Source of the DNA: Collinsella aerofaciens
GTDB lineage: Bacteria > Actinomycetota > Coriobacteriia > Coriobacteriales > Coriobacteriaceae
DNA length: 43,716 nt
Assembly (NCBI RefSeq): GCF_015553355.1
Contig: NZ_JADNGN010000015.1
Span: 1-43,716, forward strand
Reading direction: 5' to 3'
Of this stretch, positions 9,581 through 17,071 are shown piece by piece. Position numbers and translations under genes: made by a program. The first letter of the stretch is position 1. Every line of letters starts with the position of its first letter. Below the pieces are notes generated by a model. The model made no database searches, had not been told where the DNA came from, and saw only the letters and a program-made list of their open reading frames with translations.

Positions 9581-9730
9581 GCGAACCGGTGCCACCCCAG
9601 AGCGATAAGAGATTCATGCAGGGCAGAGGGACCTCACAATGACGGTTCTCCATTGCGGCGGTCTTTATATATAAACATTAACATTAACGTGTATATTTAG
9701 CAGTGAAGATATATGTTGAGAGGAGCAGTT

Positions 9731-10123
9731 ATGGTTACCGTCGCGTTTTCGGAACTGCGCCAAAACCTTACGCAGGTGGCCGAAAAGGTTGCCAATGAGG
9801 GCGAGGAGGTTGTGGTCTTCAAGCGGAGCAAGCCGTTGTTCAAGATCGTGCCGCTCGACTATGAAAGCCCCGTTGCGGTGGAATATGACGCTGCCCAGGA
9901 GCGTGGGGGCGCAAAACCGACGTGCGGCACGGGCAAGCCCAAGTGCGACGTGGGTACGATGTGGCATCCCAAGATCACCTGGAAGGAGATCCGCGAGATG
10001 CTTGCGGAGAATGAGGACTACCAGGAGTATCTCGATATCGTGGCTAACATGCCAAAGGGAACGCCGCTCGATACGATGACGGTTGAAGATGAAAAGCGCG
10101 TCGCGAGGGAGCGCTACCTATGA
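9731..10123 (+). CDS. Phd/YefM-like antitoxin
   Basis: This 130-residue protein has the first 50 residues of the Phd/YefM antitoxin fold (VTVAFSELRQNLTQVAEKVANEGEEVVVFKRSKPLFKIVPL), which binds DNA as a dimer. The rest (about 70-130) is a longer, charged C-terminal part that presumably wraps the toxin. AGAGGAG lies upstream of the ATG at 9731; an in-frame ATG at 9713 lacks one. It overlaps the PIN toxin gene by four bases (ATGA), the usual coupling in vapBC-type operons. The preceding 70 bp are AT-rich with repeated ACATTAAC units that may be its operator (inference). Confidence 0.85.
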   Translation: MVTVAFSELRQNLTQVAEKVANEGEEVVVFKRSKPLFKIVPLDYESPVAVEYDAAQERGGAKPTCGTGKPKCDVGTMWHPKITWKEIREMLAENEDYQEYLDIVANMPKGTPLDTMTVEDEKRVARERYL

Positions 10124-10542
10124 GGGCATTTCTCGATACCAGTTTTCTGCTTGATTGCGTGCTTCCGGGCCGGCCGGAGCACGCAGCGGCGCAAACGATC
10201 AAGGGGCTCGTTGACGTGGGACTTATCGAGGGTGTTGTTTCGGCCTGCTCTCTCAAGGACGCGTACTACATTCTCACTAAACAGGCAGGCGAGGCGCGCG
10301 CCCGCGAGGTAGTGCGCGACTGTCTTAAGAGCTACTCGGTAGAGCCTCTCGACCAAGAAGCTTGTTTTACCTCCGCCTATTCCGATGAGCCGGACTTTGA
10401 GGACGGCTGTATCCGTGCAATGGCCGAGCGTGCCGGCGTGGACTTTATCATCACGCGTGACCGCGCCGCTTTTGTGCGCTCGACCATCAAGACCTTCTCG
10501 CCTGCAGAGTTCATCCGTGCGTTTCCGATTCCGGAGGAGTAA
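10120..10542 (+). CDS. PIN-domain toxin (VapC-like RNase)
   Basis: This is a 140-residue PIN protein. The acidic residues expected for a metal-dependent RNase are present: D6 in FLDTSFLLD, D47 in SLKDAYYIL, D90-D95 in EPDFEDG, and D110 in FIITRDRAAF. VapC-like toxins cut tRNA or other RNA when not bound by antitoxin. It is translationally coupled to the Phd-like antitoxin gene upstream, a Phd-with-PIN pairing rather than the common VapB-VapC one. It is the first of two TA modules lying between duplicated gene-end fragments. Confidence 0.87.
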   Translation: MRAFLDTSFLLDCVLPGRPEHAAAQTIKGLVDVGLIEGVVSACSLKDAYYILTKQAGEARAREVVRDCLKSYSVEPLDQEACFTSAYSDEPDFEDGCIRAMAERAGVDFIITRDRAAFVRSTIKTFSPAEFIRAFPIPEE

Positions 10543-10615
10543 AACCGCCATATCGGGGACTGTCCTCGACATGGTAGTTCTCCTGTAGCCGACGCTCGTT
10601 AGCTGAGCTATACTT

Positions 10616-10637
10616 CATAATTATGTACACAATTATG
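10616..10637. promoter_or_regulatory. dyad operator of the second TA module
   Basis: CATAATT, eight bases, AATTATG forms a perfect 7-bp dyad directly before the RBS (TAGGAG) and the ATG at 10651. The position suits autorepression by the Phd/YefM-type antitoxin (inference). Confidence 0.5.
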
Positions 10638-10650
10638 TTAGGAGTGTGCC

Positions 10651-10920
10651 ATGCCTGTTTGCGTTCCAATTAAAGATATGCGGGACACCGCGAAATTCTC
10701 GGAGCTCGTTGAAACTACTACTGGTCCAGTGACTGTTACAAAAAACGGCTATAGCAAATTTGTTGTACTTCGATCCGAGGACTACGACCTCATGGTTCAG
10801 GAACAGGCTAAGGCTCGCCTGATGGCTCGTATAGCTGTGGCCGAGCGGGAGCGTGCTGCCGGCACGGCGCGTGATGCCTTTGAGGCCCTCGATGACCTTG
10901 AGGCAAAATATGGCCTATAA
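10651..10920 (+). CDS. Phd/YefM-family antitoxin
   Basis: This is an 89-residue antitoxin. The N-terminal half has the Phd/YefM pattern (VPIKDMRDTAKFSELVETTTGPVTVTKNGYSKFVVLRSEDYDLM), a DNA-binding dimer fold. The helical, charged C-terminus (AKARLMARIAVAERERAAGTA...) should occlude the toxin. The stop overlaps the start region of the RelE/ParE-type toxin, so the two are coupled. A dyad upstream is the probable autoregulatory site. Confidence 0.9.
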   Translation: MPVCVPIKDMRDTAKFSELVETTTGPVTVTKNGYSKFVVLRSEDYDLMVQEQAKARLMARIAVAERERAAGTARDAFEALDDLEAKYGL

Positions 10921-11245
10921 CGTCAAGATTCTGCCTACAGCTGAACAAGAAGTTGACGATATTGTTGATTATCTATTGGGGCATGGTATTTTTACCGCCC
11001 GGCACTTTCTTGATAAATACCGTAGTCAGCTCCAGCTTCTTCAAAGTGGTGTAGTTGACTACGGCTTATCGAAGTTACCCGAGCTTGCAGTGCTTGGTTA
11101 CCATGCTTGCCTCGTTAATTCTTATGTAATGCTTTATTACTACGATAACGAGGACGTTGTGATTGCCCATGTTTTTCACCAAAGCCAAGATTATGCCGCA
11201 TTGGTGATATCTAGAAATCGATTCGAGTTGCTGGATGATGATTAG
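10910..11245 (+). CDS. RelE/ParE-family toxin
   Basis: This is a 111-residue RelE/ParE-fold toxin. It opens with the usual strand-helix (YNVKILPTAEQEVDDIVDYLLGHG), has a central helix pair (ARHFLDKYRSQLQLL), and ends in the strand-rich part (NSYVMLYYYDNEDVVIAHVFHQSQDY). RelE members cut mRNA on the ribosome and ParE members poison gyrase; the sequence alone does not decide which applies. The ATG at 10910 lies inside the end of the antitoxin gene, with an 11-bp overlap. Confidence 0.88.
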   Translation: MAYNVKILPTAEQEVDDIVDYLLGHGIFTARHFLDKYRSQLQLLQSGVVDYGLSKLPELAVLGYHACLVNSYVMLYYYDNEDVVIAHVFHQSQDYAALVISRNRFELLDDD

Positions 11246-11248
11246 TAA

Positions 11249-11290
11249 GAACCGCCTGGAAGCGCGATGCCTTCCGGGCGGTTCTTACTT
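11249..11290. terminator. bidirectional terminator shared by the RelE toxin and MATE genes
   Basis: AAGAACCGCCTGGAA... / ...TTCCGGGCGGTTCTT gives a 15-base stem with one mismatch, a diverged copy of the hairpin after ligA. It lies between convergent genes and can end both transcripts. Confidence 0.8.
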
Positions 11291-11374
11291 TGCAGGGACA
11301 ACCGGCACCGTGATCTGCGTCACGTAGGTTGTGGGGTCGTCGCTGATGATGTCGTCGATCAGGGCGATTTCGCG
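11285..11374 (-). pseudogene. C-terminal gene fragment, copy 2 (unknown family)
   Basis: The minus strand encodes 29 codons plus a stop, REIALIDDIISDDP then TTYVTQITVPVVPAK. It matches the fragment at 9494-9580 at most positions. It lies just after the MATE stop but in another frame. Together with the shared hairpin, it forms a direct duplication of about 125 bp bracketing two TA modules. Confidence 0.5.
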
Positions 11375-11382
11375 TTGCCCCG

Positions 11383-12729
11383 CTACGCTGCCAACTTGTC
11401 AAAAGCCCCGCGCCGGTTGAGCACGGTAAACGCGACAACACAGATGACTGCCGACAAAATCGATCCGCACGGCGAAGCGATGCCCATGGGAAACAACGTA
11501 TCGGAATAGGCGTTCGACAGTAGCCACGCGCCGGGCACGCGAATGAGCGCCACGGCCAGCACGTTGTGCGCAAAGCCGATGTAGCTCTTGCCGTATGCAG
11601 CGAAAAAGCCGCTAAAGCAAATGTGGATGCCGGCAAAAATTGCGTCGAAAATGTAGCTGCGCATATAGCCGGTGCCGGCGGCGACCACCGCGGGGTCCTT
11701 GGCAAAAAAGCCAATAAACGCCGGCGCCACCAGCCACATCAGCACCGTGATCAGGCAACCGTACACCACCGAGATCGTCATGGCGTCCTTGAGCACCTGA
11801 CGCGCGCGGTCGCCCTTGCCCGCGCCGGCATTCTGCGCCGTGAGCGCGCTGACGGTGGCGCCCATGGAACTCGGCACAATGAACAAAAAGCTGATCATCT
11901 TCTCGACCAGGCCCACGGCGGCGGCGTCGACGAGCCCTCGGTGGTTGGCGATGACGGTGATAAACATAAACGCCACCTGGATGCAGCCGTCCTGCACGGC
12001 CACGGGCACGCCGATCTTAAGAATACTACCGAGCACCTCGGGCTGGGGGCGCAGGTCGCTGCGCTTAACATGGATGTTCGTGCGGCGGCTCCTGAGCCAC
12101 ACGAGCGCGAGGGCAACACTGGCCGTCTGGGCGGTTACCGTGCCGAGCGCCGCGCCCACGGGGCCGAGTCCCATGTGGCCGATAAACAGAAAATCGAGCG
12201 CGATGTTGATGATGCACGCCACGCCAATCACGTACATGGGCGAGCGCGAATCGCCCAGGCCGCGAAAGATGGCCGAGAGAATGTTGTATGCGGCGATAAA
12301 CGGAATGCCGACAAAGCAGATACGCAGGTAGGCGGCGGTGCCTTCGACTGCCTCGGGCGGCGTGCCAATGAGCGCTACAACCTGCGGACACAATGCAAAC
12401 AGGACAGCAGCCAGCACCACCGAGACGCCCATAAAGAGCGTAATGGTGTTGCCGATGGCGGTCTCGGCGCGGTCGAAGCGACGCGAACCCACGGCGTGGC
12501 CGACGATGACCGTCGTTCCCATGGCTAGGCCCACGAGCGTCACGGTAATGATATAGAGCGTCTGAGCGCCATTGCCCACGGCGGTGATGCCGGCAGCGCC
12601 GCTAAACTGCCCCATCATGTACAGATCGGCCATGCCGTAGAGCATCTGCAAAAAGTACGAGAGCATATAGGGCAGGGCAAAGACCGCGATGGTCTTGAGG
12701 ACATTGCCGTGTGTGAGGTCGTGTTCCAT
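11383..12729 (-). CDS. MATE-family multidrug/cation exporter
   Basis: This is a 448-residue membrane protein with the twelve-helix MATE layout in two related halves. The first half starts with LKTIAVFALPYMLSYFLQMLYGMADLYMMGQFSGAAGITAVGNG and the second with ILKIGVPVAVQDGCIQVAFMFITVIANHRG. MATE proteins export cationic drugs or metabolites using Na+ or H+. It is transcribed alone, towards a bidirectional terminator. Its promoter has the 19-bp spacer and dyad typical of MerR-activated genes, so induction by a drug-sensing MerR regulator is likely. No such regulator is encoded in this window. The substrate cannot be told from the sequence. Confidence 0.93.
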   Translation of the reverse strand: MEHDLTHGNVLKTIAVFALPYMLSYFLQMLYGMADLYMMGQFSGAAGITAVGNGAQTLYIITVTLVGLAMGTTVIVGHAVGSRRFDRAETAIGNTITLFMGVSVVLAAVLFALCPQVVALIGTPPEAVEGTAAYLRICFVGIPFIAAYNILSAIFRGLGDSRSPMYVIGVACIINIALDFLFIGHMGLGPVGAALGTVTAQTASVALALVWLRSRRTNIHVKRSDLRPQPEVLGSILKIGVPVAVQDGCIQVAFMFITVIANHRGLVDAAAVGLVEKMISFLFIVPSSMGATVSALTAQNAGAGKGDRARQVLKDAMTISVVYGCLITVLMWLVAPAFIGFFAKDPAVVAAGTGYMRSYIFDAIFAGIHICFSGFFAAYGKSYIGFAHNVLAVALIRVPGAWLLSNAYSDTLFPMGIASPCGSILSAVICVVAFTVLNRRGAFDKLAA

Positions 12730-12771
12730 GGGCGGGGCACTTTCTGGCTCGGTTCGTTTAGCTACCAGTGT

Positions 12772-12802
12772 AGTGAAAACCCTACAACGATTGTAGAGTC
12801 AA
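12772..12802 (-). promoter_or_regulatory. MerR-type promoter of the MATE gene
   Basis: Read on the minus strand, TTGACT (12797-12802) and TTCACT (12772-12777) are 19 bp apart. The spacer contains the dyad CTACAA-TCG-TTGTAG (12782-12796). An over-long spacer with a central dyad is the hallmark of MerR-family promoters. The start codon is about 40 bp downstream. Confidence 0.6.
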
Positions 12803-12882
12803 GGTTTGTGTTGGTAGTGGGGCGAAAAAGGTCACGCTTCGAGCACGATGCCTTGATCTCTCCGTGCCCCTCACCTCGACTC

Positions 12883-12947
12883 AAACCATCACAACATTCG
12901 ACGTTTTTTGCCAAAAACGGGAAAAGCATCGAATGTTGTGATGGTTT
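12883..12947. repeat. 65-bp palindromic repeat (family B, copy 1)
   Basis: 19-base perfect arms (AAACCATCACAACATTCGA and its complement) enclose an inner hairpin CGTTTTT-TGC-CAAAAACG-like core. It is identical to copy 2 at 14125. Variant copies lie at 18358 and 30799. No coding potential is visible. Confidence 0.85.
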
Positions 12948-13048
12948 TTCTGCCACTCGACCGGGTGGAATCGCTTTCTTACGCACGAAGGTGTGCGGAC
13001 CCGTGGGCAGGGGAATAAGGTTGGTTATCCGACTCCATTGGAGGGCTC

Positions 13049-14086
13049 ATGGACCTGCCGATCGTCCTGTCCCATAAGACTGCCTGGCTGTACCACAACG
13101 TGGCGCGCCCGTCCGAGCCGCTCTCGCGAGCAAGCAGCCTATACGATGAGGACTCGCTTGCTAACGAGGCGGAGCCGACCGCGAGCCTGCCCAAATTGGG
13201 ACTTGATGCCAAAGGGCTGAGGGCTTCAACGGCAGTTGGGATCGTTGCCGACTATCTGGTTTCGCTTGGTATTCCACGAGAAGAGCTCGATCATATCGAC
13301 ACGCTCGTCAACTTCGATTTTGAGCGCTCGACGCCGGCTGGATTTAGGTGCCACGTGTTTGGAGCGCCGGTACCTCCAGGCCATCTTATCGAGGTGGCAG
13401 AAGGCCTTCTGGTGGTTGATGAGGTCATGTGCTTTGTCCAAGCGGGTTCGTGGATGAGTGAGTCCGAGCAGCTGGAATATGGGTATGAAATCTGCGCCCG
13501 ATACCATTTGAATCACCTGTCGACAGGCGACTATATCGAGATGGGGCAGAGGTATACCGTTGCCGACTTGATCGCTTATTGCAATGAGAACCGATCTCGT
13601 CAGGGGGCTATACGCGCGGCCGCCGCGCTCAAGCGCGTGCACGATGGCGCGCGGTCGCCCATGGAGACGGCCACCGCAATCATGGTTGTAGCAAAACGTT
13701 CCCAGGGCGGGCTGGGATACGCCAAGATCGAGCTCAACCATCGGGTCGATGTTCCCAGCGAGTTCAAGTATCTCGCAAAGGCCGGGTATTTCGAGATTGA
13801 CGTATATGCGCCTGCGAGCGGTACGGGGATTGAATACAACGGCTCGGATCATCTTGATAAACAGCGCAGCGCGTCGGATGCGGAGCGTATGACCGTGCTG
13901 AGCGCGCTGGGCTTTAGGATGATCGTCCTCACCGGGACTCAGTTTGCCCACCAGCTGCAATTGCACCGGGCGATGAACGCCATCGCGCTCGCTATGGGTC
14001 TCAAGTGCGACCGAAGCGAAGCGTTCCAGAAACGTCAAAATGACCTGCGAGAATTCGTGATTCGGCACTGGGACGGCGGCCTTTAG
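13049..14086 (+). CDS. DUF559-like protein with predicted endonuclease-fold C-terminus
   Basis: This is a 345-residue protein of unknown function. The C-terminal 100 residues resemble the DUF559/Vsr-like restriction-endonuclease fold: FEIDVYAP, then GIEYNGSDH, then R..DAERM.VLSALGFRMIVLTGTQ. Putative catalytic residues are the Asp of EIDVYA and the Glu of GIEYNG. The N-terminal part (about 60-200) has the general look of AbiEi-type proteins with a recognition domain, but I cannot name it. There are no membrane segments. GGAGG lies four bases before the ATG. It stands alone between two identical 65-bp palindromes. Possible roles are a defence nuclease, a DNA repair enzyme or an orphan antitoxin-like protein. 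Confidence 0.75.
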   Translation: MDLPIVLSHKTAWLYHNVARPSEPLSRASSLYDEDSLANEAEPTASLPKLGLDAKGLRASTAVGIVADYLVSLGIPREELDHIDTLVNFDFERSTPAGFRCHVFGAPVPPGHLIEVAEGLLVVDEVMCFVQAGSWMSESEQLEYGYEICARYHLNHLSTGDYIEMGQRYTVADLIAYCNENRSRQGAIRAAAALKRVHDGARSPMETATAIMVVAKRSQGGLGYAKIELNHRVDVPSEFKYLAKAGYFEIDVYAPASGTGIEYNGSDHLDKQRSASDAERMTVLSALGFRMIVLTGTQFAHQLQLHRAMNAIALAMGLKCDRSEAFQKRQNDLREFVIRHWDGGL

Positions 14087-14124
14087 GGGCGCTTTGGTCC
14101 TTCTGCGGGGTGCCGTGGGCAGGC

Positions 14125-14189
14125 AAACCATCACAACATTCGACGTTTTTTGCCAAAAACGGGAAAAGCATCGAATGTTGTGATGGTTT
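14125..14189. repeat. 65-bp palindromic repeat (family B, copy 2)
   Basis: It is base-for-base the same as the copy at 12883-12947 and in the same orientation. The two copies flank the DUF559-like gene. Confidence 0.85.
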
Positions 14190-14322
14190 GCATGTTGAGG
14201 ATGGGCTTGGTTAGTTCGTCTTGCTCGAAGCGGCCTGTCCTGTCGTACGGGTGTCGGCATGATTCTCTCGTGGGGTATTATGTTTTCCGAAGAATAAAAA
14301 TGCCGCGTGAGGGGAGGGCTGC

Positions 14323-15378
14323 GTGGACGGGCGCGTGCAACATGACGGCTTTGGCCGCGATATCAACTACCTGCGCATTGCCGTTACCGACAAGTGCAAT
14401 TTCCGCTGCATCTATTGCATGCCGGCCGATGGCGTGGCGCCCCGCGCGCACGACGAGCTGCTCAGCGCCGAGGAAATCGCCCGCTTTGTGCGCTTGGTGG
14501 CGGGGGAGGGCATTCGCCGCGTGCGTCTGACGGGCGGCGAGCCGCTGGTCAGCCGCCGTATTATTCCGCTCATTCGCGACATCCGCGCGATCCCGCAGAT
14601 CGAGGATATCTCGCTCACCACCAACGGCGCCCTGCTGCCCAAGCTGGCGCCGCAGCTCAAAGAGGCGGGACTTAACCGCGTTAACATCTCGCTCGACACG
14701 CTCGACCCTACGCTCTTTGAAAAGATCACACGCCTGGGTCGGCTCGAGCAGACCATGGCAGGCATCGACGCGGCACTGGCTTGGGGCTTTGGGCCCGTTA
14801 AGGTCAACTGCGTTGTTGTGCGCCGGCTCAACCAGGATGTGGCGGCCCTCGCGCGGCTTACGCTCGACCGTCCCATCCACCTGCGCTTTATCGAATACAT
14901 GCCCATCGGTGACGAGCGCACGAGCTCGCATTGCGCTGTGGACCCGCATGCGCCCGCGCTCAATCCCGAGTTGTGGGACGCGAGCGATACCGTGCCGAGC
15001 GATGAGCTGCGGGCGCGCATCAATGCCGGGGCCGCCGCGGCGGGGCTGGGCGAGCTCGAGCCGCTCGACATCAACGACGCTCCTGCCGGCGCGGGCCCTG
15101 CGCGCTATTGGCGCTTTCCGGGCGCGGCGGGAACGGTTGGCTTTATTAGCGCCATGTCCAACCATTTTTGTGCGAATTGCAACCGCCTGCGCCTGACGGC
15201 CGATGGCAACGTGCGTCCGTGCCTGTTCAGCGATGCCGAGTATTCGGTGCGTGAGGCGCTGCGCCGTGGTGATGATATGCAGGTACTTTCGATTTGGCGC
15301 CATGCCGTGGCCCACAAACCGCAGGAACACGCGATAATTGAGGGCACGCAACGATTTATGTCTCAAATCGGAGGATGA
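14323..15378 (+). CDS. moaA: GTP 3',8-cyclase (molybdenum cofactor step 1)
   Basis: This is a 351-residue radical-SAM enzyme that, with MoaC, turns GTP into cyclic pyranopterin monophosphate. The N-terminal iron-sulphur motif CNFRCIYC sits at about residues 25-32. The SAM-binding GGE is in LTGGEPL. The C-terminal second cluster (CANC, then C 13 residues on) follows FISAMSNHF. The C-terminus ends in SQIGG, matching the Gly-Gly tail needed for activity. The GTG start is preferred because GGGGAGGG lies just upstream. It is followed four bases later by the moaC-mobB gene, forming a two-gene molybdenum-cofactor operon. Other cofactor genes are not in the window. Confidence 0.96.
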   Translation: MDGRVQHDGFGRDINYLRIAVTDKCNFRCIYCMPADGVAPRAHDELLSAEEIARFVRLVAGEGIRRVRLTGGEPLVSRRIIPLIRDIRAIPQIEDISLTTNGALLPKLAPQLKEAGLNRVNISLDTLDPTLFEKITRLGRLEQTMAGIDAALAWGFGPVKVNCVVVRRLNQDVAALARLTLDRPIHLRFIEYMPIGDERTSSHCAVDPHAPALNPELWDASDTVPSDELRARINAGAAAAGLGELEPLDINDAPAGAGPARYWRFPGAAGTVGFISAMSNHFCANCNRLRLTADGNVRPCLFSDAEYSVREALRRGDDMQVLSIWRHAVAHKPQEHAIIEGTQRFMSQIGG

Positions 15379-15382
15379 TCAT

Positions 15383-16678
15383 ATGGCCAAGAGCAGGTAC
15401 GCCGATGCCACCAAGGCCGCTCGCAGGGCCGCGATGTCTGCCCACAAAGTCACGGCTGCGGACAGCGATGCCGTTGCAGGCGCGCAGCCGGCTGCCAGCG
15501 CTGCCACCGAGCCCGCCCGTGACGCCCGTCGCGACAAGCTGACGCACGTGGACGCCAAGGGCGAGGTACGCATGGTCGACGTGTCCGACAAGGCCGAGAC
15601 CCATCGCATCGCCATCGCCGAGGGCACCATCCTCATGCATCCCGAGACGCAGGCCATGGTGCTGCAGGACCGCGCCAAAAAGGGCGACGTGCTTGCCTGC
15701 GCACGCGTGGCGGGCATCATGGCCATCAAGCGCACGAGCGACATCATTCCCATGTGCCATCCGTTGCTCATTACCAAGAGCAAGTGCGACATTGTGCCCA
15801 TCGCTCCGGCGGGGACGCCGGCCGAGGACGTGCCCGAGGGCTGGGCGCCGGCGCGCGCGGACGGGCAGGTTGGCTTTCACGTACTGGTTACGGCCGGCGT
15901 GACGGGCAAGACGGGTATCGAGATGGAGGCGTTGACCGGCGCGAGTGCCGCGTGCCTAACCATCTACGACATGTGCAAGGCCGTCGATCGCGGCATGGAG
16001 ATCGTCGACGTGCGCCTGCTGCACAAGGAGGGCGGCCGCTCGGGCGTGTGGGACCGCGCAGAGCGTCAGGCCGCTGCCGTTGAGGCCGTGGCCGCTGACG
16101 GTGCCGCGCCCGCGAGCACGCCCGTCGCCATCGCGCCCGCAGCTCCGGCCCCGGCCGTCCCCGCGATCGCGTTTATCGGCTACCAAAACTCGGGCAAGAC
16201 CACACTTGTCGAGAAGGTTATCGCCGAGCTCACCCGCCGCGGCCTGCGCGTGGGTTCGCTCAAGCATCACGGGCATCACGGCTTTGATATCGATGTACCC
16301 GCTAAGGACACCTGGCGTCATCACCAAGCGGGATCCAAGCACGTGGGGCTCATCTGCGCCACGCGCTGGGCGGAGTACGCCGATACGCGCGAGGAGGACG
16401 AGATGCCCGCGCGCGAGCTGCTGTCGCGCTACAACGATGTCGACGTGGTGATCATCGAGGGTTACAAGACCGAGGGCTTCGACAACATCGTGGTCGCGCG
16501 CTCCGGTGTCGACCGTCTGCGCGGCAAGAGCTCGCTCGACCTGGTCGACGGTCACACGCTGGCCCTTGCCTGCAACGAGGCCCTGGCGCGTCAGGCCTTC
16601 GACGCAGGCTTTGCGACCCGAGCCGTCAACATCAACGACGCCCGAGCCATCTGTGATCTTATCCAAGACCATCTTTAA
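15383..16678 (+). CDS. MoaC-MobB fusion (cyclic pyranopterin synthase / nucleotide-binding adaptor)
   Basis: This 431-residue protein joins two molybdenum-cofactor functions. After an Ala-rich lead (1-50), residues 53-225 are MoaC: LTHVDAKGEVRMVDVSDK, the catalytic region with MCHPL, and IYDMCKAVD carrying the conserved Asp and Lys. MoaC finishes cyclic pyranopterin monophosphate made by MoaA. A Pro/Ala linker (about 230-265) leads to MobB (266-431): the P-loop GYQNSGKTTL, then LKHHGHHGFDID, and DVVIIEGYK. MobB helps attach GMP to the cofactor in bis-MGD synthesis. The fusion thus links an early and a late step. GGAGG precedes the ATG at 15383. Transcription with moaA is near certain. Confidence 0.93.
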   Translation: MAKSRYADATKAARRAAMSAHKVTAADSDAVAGAQPAASAATEPARDARRDKLTHVDAKGEVRMVDVSDKAETHRIAIAEGTILMHPETQAMVLQDRAKKGDVLACARVAGIMAIKRTSDIIPMCHPLLITKSKCDIVPIAPAGTPAEDVPEGWAPARADGQVGFHVLVTAGVTGKTGIEMEALTGASAACLTIYDMCKAVDRGMEIVDVRLLHKEGGRSGVWDRAERQAAAVEAVAADGAAPASTPVAIAPAAPAPAVPAIAFIGYQNSGKTTLVEKVIAELTRRGLRVGSLKHHGHHGFDIDVPAKDTWRHHQAGSKHVGLICATRWAEYADTREEDEMPARELLSRYNDVDVVIIEGYKTEGFDNIVVARSGVDRLRGKSSLDLVDGHTLALACNEALARQAFDAGFATRAVNINDARAICDLIQDHL

Positions 16679-16692
16679 GGCTCGACGCTGCG

Positions 16693-16790
16693 CCGGCCCC
16701 AAGCACCCCATCTCGCCCCTCAAGCCGTCGCTCGCGTACCAAAGTACGCGTCGCTCCTCTTTCGGGGCGACCTGGGGCACTTGGAACCGG
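16693..16790. repeat. 98-bp imperfect foldback after moaC-mobB
   Basis: The outer arms CCGGCCCCAAGCACCCC... and ...GGGGCACTTGGAACCGG pair over about 27 positions with a few mismatches. The centre has GCGTAC-CAAA-GTACGC. It is a single structured element, either a repeat or a transcript 3' end. Confidence 0.55.
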
Positions 16791-16864
16791 CTCGCTGCGC
16801 TGCCATAACATGCCAAAAAGGGACAGGTTAATTTCGGCAGGTTTTATCTGGGCAAACGTCACTT

Positions 16865-16902
16865 CCACCACAAAGGGGCCAGGCACCTTTGTGGTGGTTT
16901 TT
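16865..16902. repeat. 33-bp palindromic repeat (family A, copy 2) with T-run
   Basis: CCACCACAAAGG / CCTTTGTGGTGG arms lie at 16865-16897, loop GGCCAGGCA, followed by TTTTT. It is terminator-like. The remaining gap to the MFS gene holds only its leader. Confidence 0.8.
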
Positions 16903-16992
16903 GCTTTGGTAGATGTGTGGGACATGCCTTACAATCTACCAAGTGGTTCATGACGGGCGGAAAACGGAGAGAAGGGGCTTGATGCGTCCTTA

Positions 16993-17060
16993 ATGTTTCA
17001 TGCGGATAGATTGATTTGACAGACGGTGGTGAATGCCCGCCGCCCGTATTCGCATGAAAC
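16993..17060 (+). promoter_or_regulatory. spaced inverted repeat in the MFS gene leader
   Basis: GTTTCATGCG near 16994 and CGCATGAAAC at 17051-17060 are exact complements about 48 bases apart. They end just before the RBS (AAGGAG). Pairing would sequester the region next to the RBS, so a translational or operator role is possible. This is inference only. Confidence 0.35.
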
Positions 17061-17071
17061 AAGGAGTCTCC

